A stretch of DNA of 5,666 nucleotides. It comes from Planctomycetota bacterium. Its GTDB lineage: Bacteria > Planctomycetota > UBA11346. Shown here piece after piece: positions 1 through 5,666 of this stretch. The notes under the pieces were generated by a model. That model made no database searches, had not been told where the DNA came from, and saw nothing but the letters and a program-made list of their open reading frames with translations. Position 1 is the first letter of the stretch; every line of letters begins with the position of its first letter. The translations under genes were made by a program, and so were the position numbers. The DNA lies in contig JAHEDF010000282.1 of assembly GCA_024641365.1 (NCBI GenBank), positions 1 to 5,666 of the forward strand, in the 5' to 3' direction.

Positions 1-818
1 CCAACTTTAGGGTAAGCAAACTCTTTAATTTGTGGATACAGACCATCAATGTTATTTATCAGCCTAAAAAGAGGCACGCCTTCCGTATTAAATTGCCAAA
101 ATGCAATAGACTGTCCATCTGGACTCCAACGGAAACCATCGCGAATACTCAGCTCTTCTTCATTTACCCAATCAGCGGTCCCATTAATAATTTTATCAGA
201 GCCATCTTTCGTGAGTGATTGAATGGTTAAATCATTAATGTTTTGCGCATAAATATTATTTTGCTGCACATAGGCGACGTGAGTGCCTGTGGGAGATATT
301 TTTGCAAATTGCATAGTCGATGCAGGAACATCACCACCTAATTTTTTTAGTTTTTTATCGTTGCGACTAATGACCCAATAATCACCGCGCGTTTTACGTC
401 TCCAAACACGTTCGCTATTCGTATAGACAAGCAGTAAAGATTCATCTTGCGATAAGGCGAAGTCATCAATTAGAAGCGATTCATCCTGTCCAGCAGGTGT
501 AAGGTCCTTTGCGGAAAAAATGACTGTCTTTTCACCACTTTTTATATCAACCTGAATAATGTCTTTATTTTTATTGTCTTTGCTGTTTAGGCCATCAATT
601 GTATAATATGATTTTTTATTCTGTGCCCACACTATAACATGTGGCTTGTCATCATCAAAAATTGGGTTGGTAAAAATATTATCGACGCTTAATTTGGTCG
701 ACTCTACGGCAGAGGCTTCAGATGGGGTCGCGATAGATACAATCATAAGGGCACAGATGGGTAAGAGGAGGATGAGATTATTTAATAGGTCAGAGGTATT
801 TTTTAGGAAAGCAGGCAT
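1..818 (-). CDS. Dipeptidyl peptidase IV (S9B), N-terminal part, cut by window edge
   Basis: This is the N-terminal 272 residues of a periplasmic serine peptidase that removes Xaa-Pro (or Xaa-Ala) dipeptides from peptide N-termini. Residues 11-37 form a hydrophobic Sec signal ending in ASA, with cleavage predicted after A37; there is no lipobox. The rest is the start of the beta-propeller. Family marks are VWRRKTRGDYWV (138-149), DWVNEEE (216-222), which carries the paired glutamates that bind the substrate amino terminus (E221/E222 by comparison with human E205/E206), and GFRWSPDGQSIAFWQF (228-243), followed by a stretch ending in YPQIKEFAYPK. Full proteins have roughly 730-770 residues, so the C-terminal hydrolase domain with the Ser-Asp-His triad lies outside the window. 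An in-frame TAA six codons upstream limits the start to the ATG at 818. No Shine-Dalgarno sequence is visible before it. The usual Tyr of the VYEEE motif is Asn219. It is transcribed divergently from the peptide transporter. Confidence 0.93.
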   Translation of the reverse strand, partial: MPAFLKNTSDLLNNLILLLPICALMIVSIATPSEASAVESTKLSVDNIFTNPIFDDDKPHVIVWAQNKKSYYTIDGLNSKDNKNKDIIQVDIKSGEKTVIFSAKDLTPAGQDESLLIDDFALSQDESLLLVYTNSERVWRRKTRGDYWVISRNDKKLKKLGGDVPASTMQFAKISPTGTHVAYVQQNNIYAQNINDLTIQSLTKDGSDKIINGTADWVNEEELSIRDGFRWSPDGQSIAFWQFNTEGVPLFRLINNIDGLYPQIKEFAYPKV

Positions 819-889
819 TGGTATTTCGTGGGGTTAAAAGCGCTTGATACATGCAATGCGTTAATGCGCGGGTGCGTTTATTATGGGAT

Positions 890-958
890 GTGAACCAGAC
901 AAAGATCGTTTCACACCAAGTGAAGTGGTGCCTAGTGAACCACCTGAGGTAAATTCAC
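890..958. promoter_or_regulatory. Cluster of GTGAA/TTCAC half-sites upstream of DPP IV
   Basis: The pentamer GTGAA or its complement TTCAC occurs five times in 69 bp, starting at 890, 910, 920, 935 and 954; a sixth copy lies at 1036. The copies at 910-914 and 920-924 form a perfect inverted repeat with a 5-base centre. The cluster lies 72-140 bp upstream of the DPP IV start codon, where operators would be expected. No known regulator is assigned, and chance clustering cannot be excluded. Confidence 0.25.
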
Positions 959-1111
959 TTCTATGAGGAAATAATAAGCACTGCAATAATTGGCGGATAA
1001 CATGCCCCGCAGTGTACTTTTTATTTTTATACAGTTTCACAGATGATGTAATAACGGATGAAAACACACCCACAAATCGACTCGACATTTTCCACCCTTG
1101 CCTGTGCATAA

Positions 1112-1122
1112 GCACGTCGTGC
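1112..1122. promoter_or_regulatory. Perfect dyad GCACG-T-CGTGC, possible operator
   Basis: This 11-bp perfect inverted repeat has 5-bp arms and a single central base. It ends 5 bp before the TATAAT box at 1128 and so would sit in the -35/-10 spacer of that promoter, a classical repressor position. The binding protein is unknown. The position makes a regulatory role plausible but does not prove it. Confidence 0.3.
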
Positions 1123-1127
1123 GCAGA

Positions 1128-1133
1128 TATAAT
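1128..1133 (+). promoter_or_regulatory. Consensus -10 box TATAAT, candidate promoter toward the POT operon
   Basis: This is a perfect match to the sigma-70 -10 hexamer. The -35 region is poor: nothing close to TTGACA lies 16-18 bp upstream, and TTGCCT at 1098 is 24 bp away. The promoter would therefore be weak or activator-dependent. Transcription would begin near 1140, giving a leader of about 355 nt before the transporter start codon. That start coincides with the first base of the stem-rich segment at 1140-1258, which makes the box more credible. Confidence 0.4.
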
Positions 1134-1139
1134 GGGAAT

Positions 1140-1258
1140 CGCTGCGCTGTGGGCATTTAAATTAGCAGTGCAGGGTTAAGCTCGTAGGACAACATACTGT
1201 TCTTTTCGGACGAGCTAAACTGTCTATTTTCAGGGGTTTATGTCCTAAAAGCGCAGCG
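1140..1258 (+). ncRNA. Candidate structured leader RNA or palindromic element with potential pseudoknot
   Basis: Four stems can be read directly. P1 pairs 1140-1148 with 1250-1258 (9 bp, perfect) and encloses the segment. Stem A pairs AGCTCGT (1179-1185) with ACGAGCT (1210-1216), extended after one mismatch by GTT/AAC. Stem B pairs TAGGACA (1185-1191), mostly within the loop of stem A, with TGTCCTA (1241-1247), giving an H-type pseudoknot topology that ends 2 nt before P1. A fourth stem, 1142-1149 with 1166-1173 (8 bp including one G-U), excludes P1, so two states are possible. The G-U pair favours the plus strand as the transcript. I match it to no known riboswitch or sRNA. A mobile palindromic repeat is the main alternative. 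Confidence 0.4.
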
Positions 1259-1262
1259 CTTT
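1248..1262. promoter_or_regulatory. Dyad AAAGCGC-A-GCGCTTT
   Basis: This perfect inverted repeat has 7-bp arms around one base and overlaps the 3' strand of the P1 stem. As RNA it could form a 6-bp hairpin with a CAG loop when P1 is open. As DNA it looks like an operator. The 9-mer TAAAAGCGC at its left edge (1246-1254) recurs at 835-843, just upstream of the DPP IV start, where it forms the palindrome AAGCGCTT (838-845). No T-tract follows, so it is not a convincing intrinsic terminator. Confidence 0.25.
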
Positions 1263-1487
1263 GTCGATTACAACTTCAAACGATTCGGTAATACCCCGGC
1301 TTCGTCTCAAATGCTGGCCACAGATTACCTAGTGTCTGTTTATCTGCATCATCATGTGCGCGTGTAAATCGCCTTTTGATGGAAACGTGCGTAAGGGAGC
1401 TGCGGTTTGGTACCTGTCAGAAAAATACGTCATTTGCATTTGCGTATGAATCGTTTTGCTGTGCCACGCCAAACAGAAAACTGAATT

Positions 1488-1492
1488 AAGGA
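1488..1492 (+). promoter_or_regulatory. Ribosome binding site of the POT transporter gene
   Basis: AAGGA lies before two tandem ATG codons. The spacing is 3 bases to the first ATG (1496) and 6 bases to the second (1499). The usual spacing of 5-9 bases favours the second ATG, so the mature reading frame may start at 1499 and be one residue shorter. Confidence 0.6.
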
Positions 1493-1495
1493 TAC

Positions 1496-3025
1496 ATGAT
1501 GTCGACTCAGGAACTTAATAATCCGCAAGCCATGCAACCGGAAAAACACCCACCTGGATTATCGGTGTTATTTTTCACCGAAATGTGGGAACGCTTTAGT
1601 TATTATGGTTTGCGCGCATTACTGATTTTATACATGACCGCTACGAAAGAGAATGGTGGTCTTGGATTAGATGTGGCGATGGCAGCGGCGATATACGGAT
1701 TATTTACTGCTGCGGTTTATTTAACAGCCTTACCAGGCGGATGGATAGCAGATCGCCTCGTTGGTGCACAACGGGCATTATTTATTGGGGCGATTATTAT
1801 TGTGCTGGGGCACATTTCTCTCGCTTTACATTTTGAGTGGGCATTTTTTCTTGGTTTGTTTTTAATTGCTGTTGGCACCGGTTTACTCAAGCCGAGTGCA
1901 AGTGCGTTAGTGGGACAACTCTACCCTGTTGGTGGATACCGACGCGATGCGGGTTATACCATTTTTTATGTTGGTATTAATATAGGCGCATTTATCGGGC
2001 CTTTAATCTGCGCTTATTTAGGAGAAAAATTATCCTGGCAGTGGGGTTTTATTCCAGCGGCAGTTGGCATGGTGTGCGGTATTATACAATATAAATTAAA
2101 ATCGAAATGTTTAGGTTTAGCAGGCTTAGTACCTGATGGCGCAGACCCAACGCAACCATTCCAATTAAATCGCCGATTATTACGCATTGTATTGTTCTTT
2201 GTTGGTATAATCGGCGCAATTGTTATAGCGATGTGCGCTGGAATAATTTCGATCAATGCCATTACCCTCGCTAAATATGCAGCATTTGGCATTGCCACCA
2301 TAGCGGTGACGGCAGTTGTAGCATTTTTGATCCTGGGGAATTTCACCTCAGTAGAACGCAATCGCTTTTTCGTCATTGTTATTTTAATGGTGGTATCAGT
2401 TTTATTCTGGGCGGGCTTTGAACAGGCAGGGTCATCGCTTACCATTTTCGCCAATGAACATACCGATCGTAAACTATCGTGGATAAACTTTGAAGTTCCC
2501 GCTGGTTGGTTTTTATCTCTAAATCCATTATTTATTATTCTTTTAGCACCGGTTTTCTCTCGCATTTGGATGCGATTAGGATCCGTCGGCCGCGACCCTT
2601 CGCTGGCTATGAAATTTGCAATTGCTATGGGCTTATTATCAGCGGGCTTCTTTGTTATGATGATTGGATCAACCGTGCTCATATCAGGCGAGTCAAAAGT
2701 GTCACCATTGTGGTTGTTTACGACTTACATGTTATTCACCTTTGGTGAAATTTGCTTAAGTCCAATTGGTTTAAGCGCCGTTGCGACTTTGTCTCCGAAG
2801 CGTTTCAGTAGCCAAATGTTGGGCTTATGGTTTTTAGCGACCTCTCTTGGTAATTTAGTGGCGGGTCTTATGGCGGGACAATTTGATCCATCTAAAACGG
2901 AAGCCATGCCAGATGCATTTATGCACATGGCTGTTATCGCTTTAGTGGTAACCGTTATTCTTATTGTATTTGCGAAACCTATTTCGCGGTTAGTTGGTAA
3001 ACCAGACACAACGTCGGAGTCGTAA
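1496..3025 (+). CDS. POT/PTR2-family proton-dependent di-/tripeptide symporter
   Basis: This is an inner-membrane carrier of the proton-coupled oligopeptide transporter family (major facilitator fold). It has 509 residues and about 14 hydrophobic segments, the usual bacterial layout of 12 core helices plus two linker helices (here roughly 231-253 and 262-283). The TM1 signature ExxERFxYYG is intact (E29, E32, R33, Y36, Y37), with the residues needed for proton coupling and peptide binding. Other family positions are K132 in TGLLKPS (TM4), the PTR2 signature FYVGINIGAFIGP (157-169), E309 in FWAGFEQAGSS (TM7) and E418 in FGEICLSPIGL (TM10). Substrates in the family are mainly di- and tripeptides; the exact range cannot be read here. 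The Xaa-Pro peptidase gene follows after 5 bases, so they are probably co-transcribed. Expression may depend on the structured leader at 1140-1258. Tandem ATG codons leave the start uncertain by one residue. Confidence 0.95.
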   Translation: MMSTQELNNPQAMQPEKHPPGLSVLFFTEMWERFSYYGLRALLILYMTATKENGGLGLDVAMAAAIYGLFTAAVYLTALPGGWIADRLVGAQRALFIGAIIIVLGHISLALHFEWAFFLGLFLIAVGTGLLKPSASALVGQLYPVGGYRRDAGYTIFYVGINIGAFIGPLICAYLGEKLSWQWGFIPAAVGMVCGIIQYKLKSKCLGLAGLVPDGADPTQPFQLNRRLLRIVLFFVGIIGAIVIAMCAGIISINAITLAKYAAFGIATIAVTAVVAFLILGNFTSVERNRFFVIVILMVVSVLFWAGFEQAGSSLTIFANEHTDRKLSWINFEVPAGWFLSLNPLFIILLAPVFSRIWMRLGSVGRDPSLAMKFAIAMGLLSAGFFVMMIGSTVLISGESKVSPLWLFTTYMLFTFGEICLSPIGLSAVATLSPKRFSSQMLGLWFLATSLGNLVAGLMAGQFDPSKTEAMPDAFMHMAVIALVVTVILIVFAKPISRLVGKPDTTSES

Positions 3026-3030
3026 TTTCA

Positions 3031-4320
3031 ATGCGTCATGATCCTATTCCAGTTTCAGTTTTCCTAGAACACCGTCAGCAATTACAGCGTTTGTTGCCAG
3101 CACATTCACTGGCTGTATTGAATGCAAATGATGTCTTACCAACAAACGCAGATGGTGTTTTACGCCTCATGCCGAATTCCGACTTATTTTATTTAAGTGG
3201 AATTGAGCAAGAAGAATCCGTGTTGGTTATGGCGCCAGATGCGCTCGATGAAGCGATGCGAACCATGCTATTTATTCGCAAGCCAAATCCCGCGTTAACG
3301 GTGGTGGAAGGTGAAAAATTAAGTCCAGAAAAGGCACAAAAGATTTCGGGTATTAAGCAGGTATTATGGCTTGAAGACCTGGACATGTATATACATAAAC
3401 TCATGTGTGAAATGGAACATGTCTACTTAAATAGCAATGAACATCTCCGTGCAGTCGTAGAAGTAGAAACCAGAGACGCGCGTTTTATTCGCGACATGAA
3501 ACAGCGTTTCCCATTGCATGACTATCGTCGTTTAGCTCGCCTCATGCATGAGCTACGCGTTATAAAATCACCAGCTGAAATTGCATTAATGCAGAAAGCC
3601 TGCGATATTACGAAAGCTGGTTTCATACGTGTATTGCGTGAACTCAAGCCGGGCATGAATGAGTGTGAAGTCGAAGCGATTTACGCCTATGAATTTACCC
3701 GGAATCGTGCTTTTTTCGCTTATAATCCGATTGTCGCCAGTGGAATAAGTGCGTGTACCTTACATTATAATAATAACGATAATACCTGCCAGGATGGGGA
3801 TTTATTATTATTAGACGTCGCCGCCAGTTATGCGAATTACAATGCCGATTTGACCCGCACAATCCCCGTGAATGGCAAATTCACTCCGCGTCAGCGACAG
3901 GTTTATGAAGCAGTATTACGTATTCAGAAGGCTATGATTAAAAATGCAGTTCCTGGAAAATTATGGCGTGACTGGCAACGTGAAGGCGAAGATATAACGA
4001 CACAGGAATTGGTCGGATTAGGTTTATTGCAACCACATGAGACCAAGCGTGATGCGGATGGAAAATCACCATGTAAAAAATACTTTATGCATGGCTTAGG
4101 ACATCCGATTGGTTTAGATGTGCATGATGTTGGCCATTTAACAAAACCATTTGCAGTTGGCTGGACCTTAACGGTTGAACCAGGTATTTATATTCCAGAA
4201 GAACGCCTCGCTGTTCGTCACGAAAATATTATTCAAATTACGGCTGATGGCCAATTAGATTTAATGGCAAGCACGCCGCTAGAACCAGATGATATTGAGC
4301 GTTTAATGGCGCAAAGATAG
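3031..4320 (+). CDS. Xaa-Pro aminopeptidase / prolidase-like metallopeptidase (M24B)
   Basis: This cytosolic dinuclear metal hydrolase cleaves the bond between an N-terminal residue and proline. It has 429 residues, against about 440 for E. coli PepP, and no signal peptide. Residues 1-140 are an aminopeptidase P N-terminal domain with the typical PNSDLFYLSGIEQEESVLV (48-66). The pita-bread catalytic domain spans about 170-425. All five metal ligands are present: D262 (LLLLDVA), D273 (NADLTRT), H358 (HGLGHPIGLD), E383 (TVEPGIYI) and E398 (HENII). The likely substrate-binding histidines are H245 and H365. The architecture matches aminopeptidase P, but whether it prefers dipeptides (prolidase) or longer peptides cannot be decided by eye. 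The gene starts 5 bases after the transporter stop; GGAG at 3016-3019, inside the upstream gene, is 11 bases from the ATG, which suggests translational coupling. Confidence 0.94.
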   Translation: MRHDPIPVSVFLEHRQQLQRLLPAHSLAVLNANDVLPTNADGVLRLMPNSDLFYLSGIEQEESVLVMAPDALDEAMRTMLFIRKPNPALTVVEGEKLSPEKAQKISGIKQVLWLEDLDMYIHKLMCEMEHVYLNSNEHLRAVVEVETRDARFIRDMKQRFPLHDYRRLARLMHELRVIKSPAEIALMQKACDITKAGFIRVLRELKPGMNECEVEAIYAYEFTRNRAFFAYNPIVASGISACTLHYNNNDNTCQDGDLLLLDVAASYANYNADLTRTIPVNGKFTPRQRQVYEAVLRIQKAMIKNAVPGKLWRDWQREGEDITTQELVGLGLLQPHETKRDADGKSPCKKYFMHGLGHPIGLDVHDVGHLTKPFAVGWTLTVEPGIYIPEERLAVRHENIIQITADGQLDLMASTPLEPDDIERLMAQR

Positions 4321-4344
4321 CCGCACGGCATGCATTATTATTCG

Positions 4345-4553
4345 ACGTTACGGACCTCATACCAATTCCAGCTCACTATATCCTAAATAATAAGACACTT
4401 ACATGGAGGACCGGAGAAACGGAGAAATACTAAGGTGGAAATCCTGTGGTTATTAAAAAAGCACAGCATTTCTCTTCGGTTCTCTGGTTCTCCAAGTTAG
4501 TCTGTTACCATTACGGATGATTTGAGGCGAAATTAGTATCAAAACCGGCACGT
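4345..4553. repeat. About 209-bp imperfect palindrome filling a convergent intergenic region
   Basis: Nearly the whole spacer folds back on itself around 4449. From outside inwards, 4345-4353 pairs with 4545-4553 (7 of 9); 4359-4375 with 4523-4539 (13 of 17); the weaker 4376-4396 with 4502-4522 (about 11 of 21); and 4404-4428 with 4468-4494 (22 of 25, one 2-base bulge). The inner arms are built of repeated GGAGAA-like units. The central 39 bases contain CTGTG (4444-4448) and CACAG (4462-4466) around a run of six A. It lies between stops facing each other. It may be a MITE-like or dispersed palindromic repeat, a two-way terminator, or both. No T-tract follows the stem on either side, so a standard intrinsic terminator is not supported. 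No ORF is present. Confidence 0.6.
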
Positions 4554-4568
4554 AAGGACATCACATAT

Positions 4569-5666
4569 TTAATGTTTAGATGATCGCGCAGAGCGATATT
4601 CACTTGGTGAAGTACCTTCAACGCGCTGAAAGACCTTGCATAAATGAATGGCATCGCGAAAGCCACAATTTGCGGCAATTGTTTTTAATGGTGATGGTGT
4701 TTCGATGAGCTGTTGTTTCACATGTTCAAGGCGAATATTAGTGATCGCGTCATGAATGGTGCGACCTAAACTAGAATGAAATCTGCGAGATAACGTACGG
4801 CGCGTGGTGGATAAATGGGCGGCGACATGTTCAACACTAATATCTTCGGCCATATGCTCGCTAATAAAGCGTAAGGCTTCTGTGACCATGTGATCATCGA
4901 CAACAAATGCGTTAGTCGATTGACGAATGACGAGAGCAGTTGGCGCAACATAAATTGGATTTGTTGGCGGCTCTTCGCCATCCATGATGCGGTCAAGTAA
5001 TGCGGCAGCGCGATAACCAATTTGATCATAGCCATAATCAATACTGGTTAATGTTGGAGTCGATGAGGTCACAATTAATTGTTCGTTTCCACAACTAACG
5101 AGCGCGACATTATCGGGAATTGAGAGTGAACGTTCACGACATGCCTCTGCTAAATAGCGACATAGCATATCTGTTGTAACCATGACCCCAATTGGTGTTT
5201 GCCACGTATCCATCCAATCACTCAATTGTTTTTGAAATACCTGCCAACGATCGGCATCATGATCAAATTCGTGAGGTACCAATAATGATGTGGTCGGATG
5301 CTCAGCGGCTTCTATCACTGAATTAAAACTGGCAATTTGCGCCTGATTACTGGGAAGATATTTAAAGCCCAAAGTGGCAAATGAACGAAACCCACGGCCA
5401 AGTAAATGCTGTGCTGCTAATTTCCCCGCTTCAGTAACATCATGTAAAACACACGGGATACCTTTGGCTTCAGAATTATACCAGACATTCACTACGGGAA
5501 TTTTTTCTTGGATTGATAACTCTGCTAAACGCGGCGTCGCCCGCGCAACAATGCCGTCAAAACCGGACTTTGGATTTCTTTCATTATATAATAAATCGGC
5601 GTACGGATTTATGATACAATCCCAAGTACCCGATTCACGAGCATAGCGCAAAATACCATTAAACAT
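4569..5666 (-). CDS. AraC-family regulator with periplasmic-binding-like sensor (XylR type), N-terminus cut
   Basis: This is a cytosolic transcription factor; 365 residues are visible. About residues 1-255 form a LacI/periplasmic-binding-protein-like ligand domain, with marks such as FDGIVAR, IPVVNVW, HDVTEAGKLAAQHLLGRGF and DNVALVSCGNEQL. Residues 257-365 are a double helix-turn-helix AraC domain: first HTH around 277-297 (SVEHVAAHLSTTRRTLSRRF), second around 327-347 (LKTIAANCGF), ending in GTSPSEYR. This arrangement is that of E. coli XylR, an activator of xylose genes. The Met at the window edge aligns about 20 residues into such proteins (MFNGILRYAR corresponds to the RGI.RYAR segment), so it is probably internal and the gene continues to the right. 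The ligand is likely a sugar, but which one cannot be read. It converges on the peptidase gene and is probably unrelated to it. Confidence 0.9.
   Translation of the reverse strand: MFNGILRYARESGTWDCIINPYADLLYNERNPKSGFDGIVARATPRLAELSIQEKIPVVNVWYNSEAKGIPCVLHDVTEAGKLAAQHLLGRGFRSFATLGFKYLPSNQAQIASFNSVIEAAEHPTTSLLVPHEFDHDADRWQVFQKQLSDWMDTWQTPIGVMVTTDMLCRYLAEACRERSLSIPDNVALVSCGNEQLIVTSSTPTLTSIDYGYDQIGYRAAALLDRIMDGEEPPTNPIYVAPTALVIRQSTNAFVVDDHMVTEALRFISEHMAEDISVEHVAAHLSTTRRTLSRRFHSSLGRTIHDAITNIRLEHVKQQLIETPSPLKTIAANCGFRDAIHLCKVFQRVEGTSPSEYRSARSSKH

Larger units (their letters stand above)
819..1495. other. Divergent intergenic region, no convincing gene
   Basis: This 677-bp stretch separates the divergent DPP IV and POT genes and is long for such a spacer. 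I see no tRNA, rRNA or credible protein gene. The longest open frame (861-1115, minus) would start with GTG, has no ribosome binding site and resembles no family I know. The region does hold a GTGAA/TTCAC cluster (890-958), a TATAAT box (1128-1133) with a dyad in its presumed spacer, and a stem-rich segment (1140-1258). Positions 1263-1480 show nothing I can assign. No clear -35/-10 pair was found for DPP IV; a CATAAT on the minus strand around 880 lacks a matching -35. Confidence 0.7.

Noticed and set aside
30..837. Plus-strand open frames at 30-218 and 646-837
   Set aside because: They are antisense to the DPP IV reading frame, which has clear family motifs over the same bases.
861..1115. 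84-codon minus-strand open frame
   Set aside because: It would start at GTG without a ribosome binding site, has an unremarkable composition and no recognisable domain, and overlaps likely regulatory DNA.
1140..1258. Integron attC site
   Set aside because: The palindrome lacks the RYYYAAC and GTTRRRY core sites at its ends, and no integrase or cassette context is present.
1279..1416. Minus-strand open frame of 46 codons ending in LWPAFETKPGYYRIV, faintly like the end of ribosomal protein L17 (LGPRF..R.GGYTRIL)
   Set aside because: It has no start codon after the upstream stop and no ribosome binding site. The similarity covers about 17 residues, and the frame stops where L17 would continue. 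Chance is the simplest reading; a tBLASTX search of 1250-1420 would settle whether it is a gene remnant.
4320..4345. GCC-GCAC-GGC hairpin right after the peptidase stop as an intrinsic terminator
   Set aside because: The stem is only 3-4 bp and is followed by ATGCATTATT rather than a T-run.
1..5666. tRNA, rRNA, CRISPR array, transposase gene
   Set aside because: No cloverleaf with a T-arm signature, no regularly spaced direct repeats and no transposase motifs were seen on either strand.

Overview
The window looks like chromosomal DNA from a Gram-negative bacterium, most likely a gammaproteobacterium with an AT-leaning genome. This rests on the periplasmic DPP IV, the 14-helix POT transporter, the PepP-like peptidase and the XylR-type regulator, and on frequent TTA, ATT and AAA codons. 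No gene fixes the genus, so the assignment is tentative.

Layout. Positions 1-818 (minus) hold the N-terminal third of a dipeptidyl peptidase IV of family S9B. It has a signal peptide and runs off the left edge. Positions 819-1495 are a long divergent intergenic region. It contains a TATAAT box, two short dyads, a cluster of GTGAA/TTCAC half-sites and a 119-nt segment (1140-1258) with several mutually constrained perfect stems. Positions 1496-3025 (plus) encode a POT-family proton/peptide symporter. Positions 3031-4320 (plus), after only 5 bases, encode an M24B Xaa-Pro peptidase with all five metal ligands. Positions 4321-4568 separate two convergent genes and are almost wholly occupied by one imperfect palindrome of about 209 bp centred near 4449. 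Positions 4569-5666 (minus) encode an AraC-family regulator with a periplasmic-binding-protein-like sensor domain (XylR type), whose N-terminus lies beyond the right edge.

How the genes may work together. The first three genes form a plausible pathway for proline-containing peptides. DPP IV would release Xaa-Pro dipeptides in the periplasm, the POT carrier would import di- and tripeptides, and the cytosolic M24B enzyme would split the Xaa-Pro bond. The divergent arrangement would allow shared control from the 677-bp intergenic region. The regulator faces the other way and resembles sugar-responsive regulators, so it is probably not part of this module.

The most interesting items are the candidate structured leader at 1140-1258, which begins about where a transcript from the TATAAT box would start, and the long palindrome at 4345-4553. 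Both were found by reading the sequence by eye. No folding, homology or genome-wide repeat search could be run.
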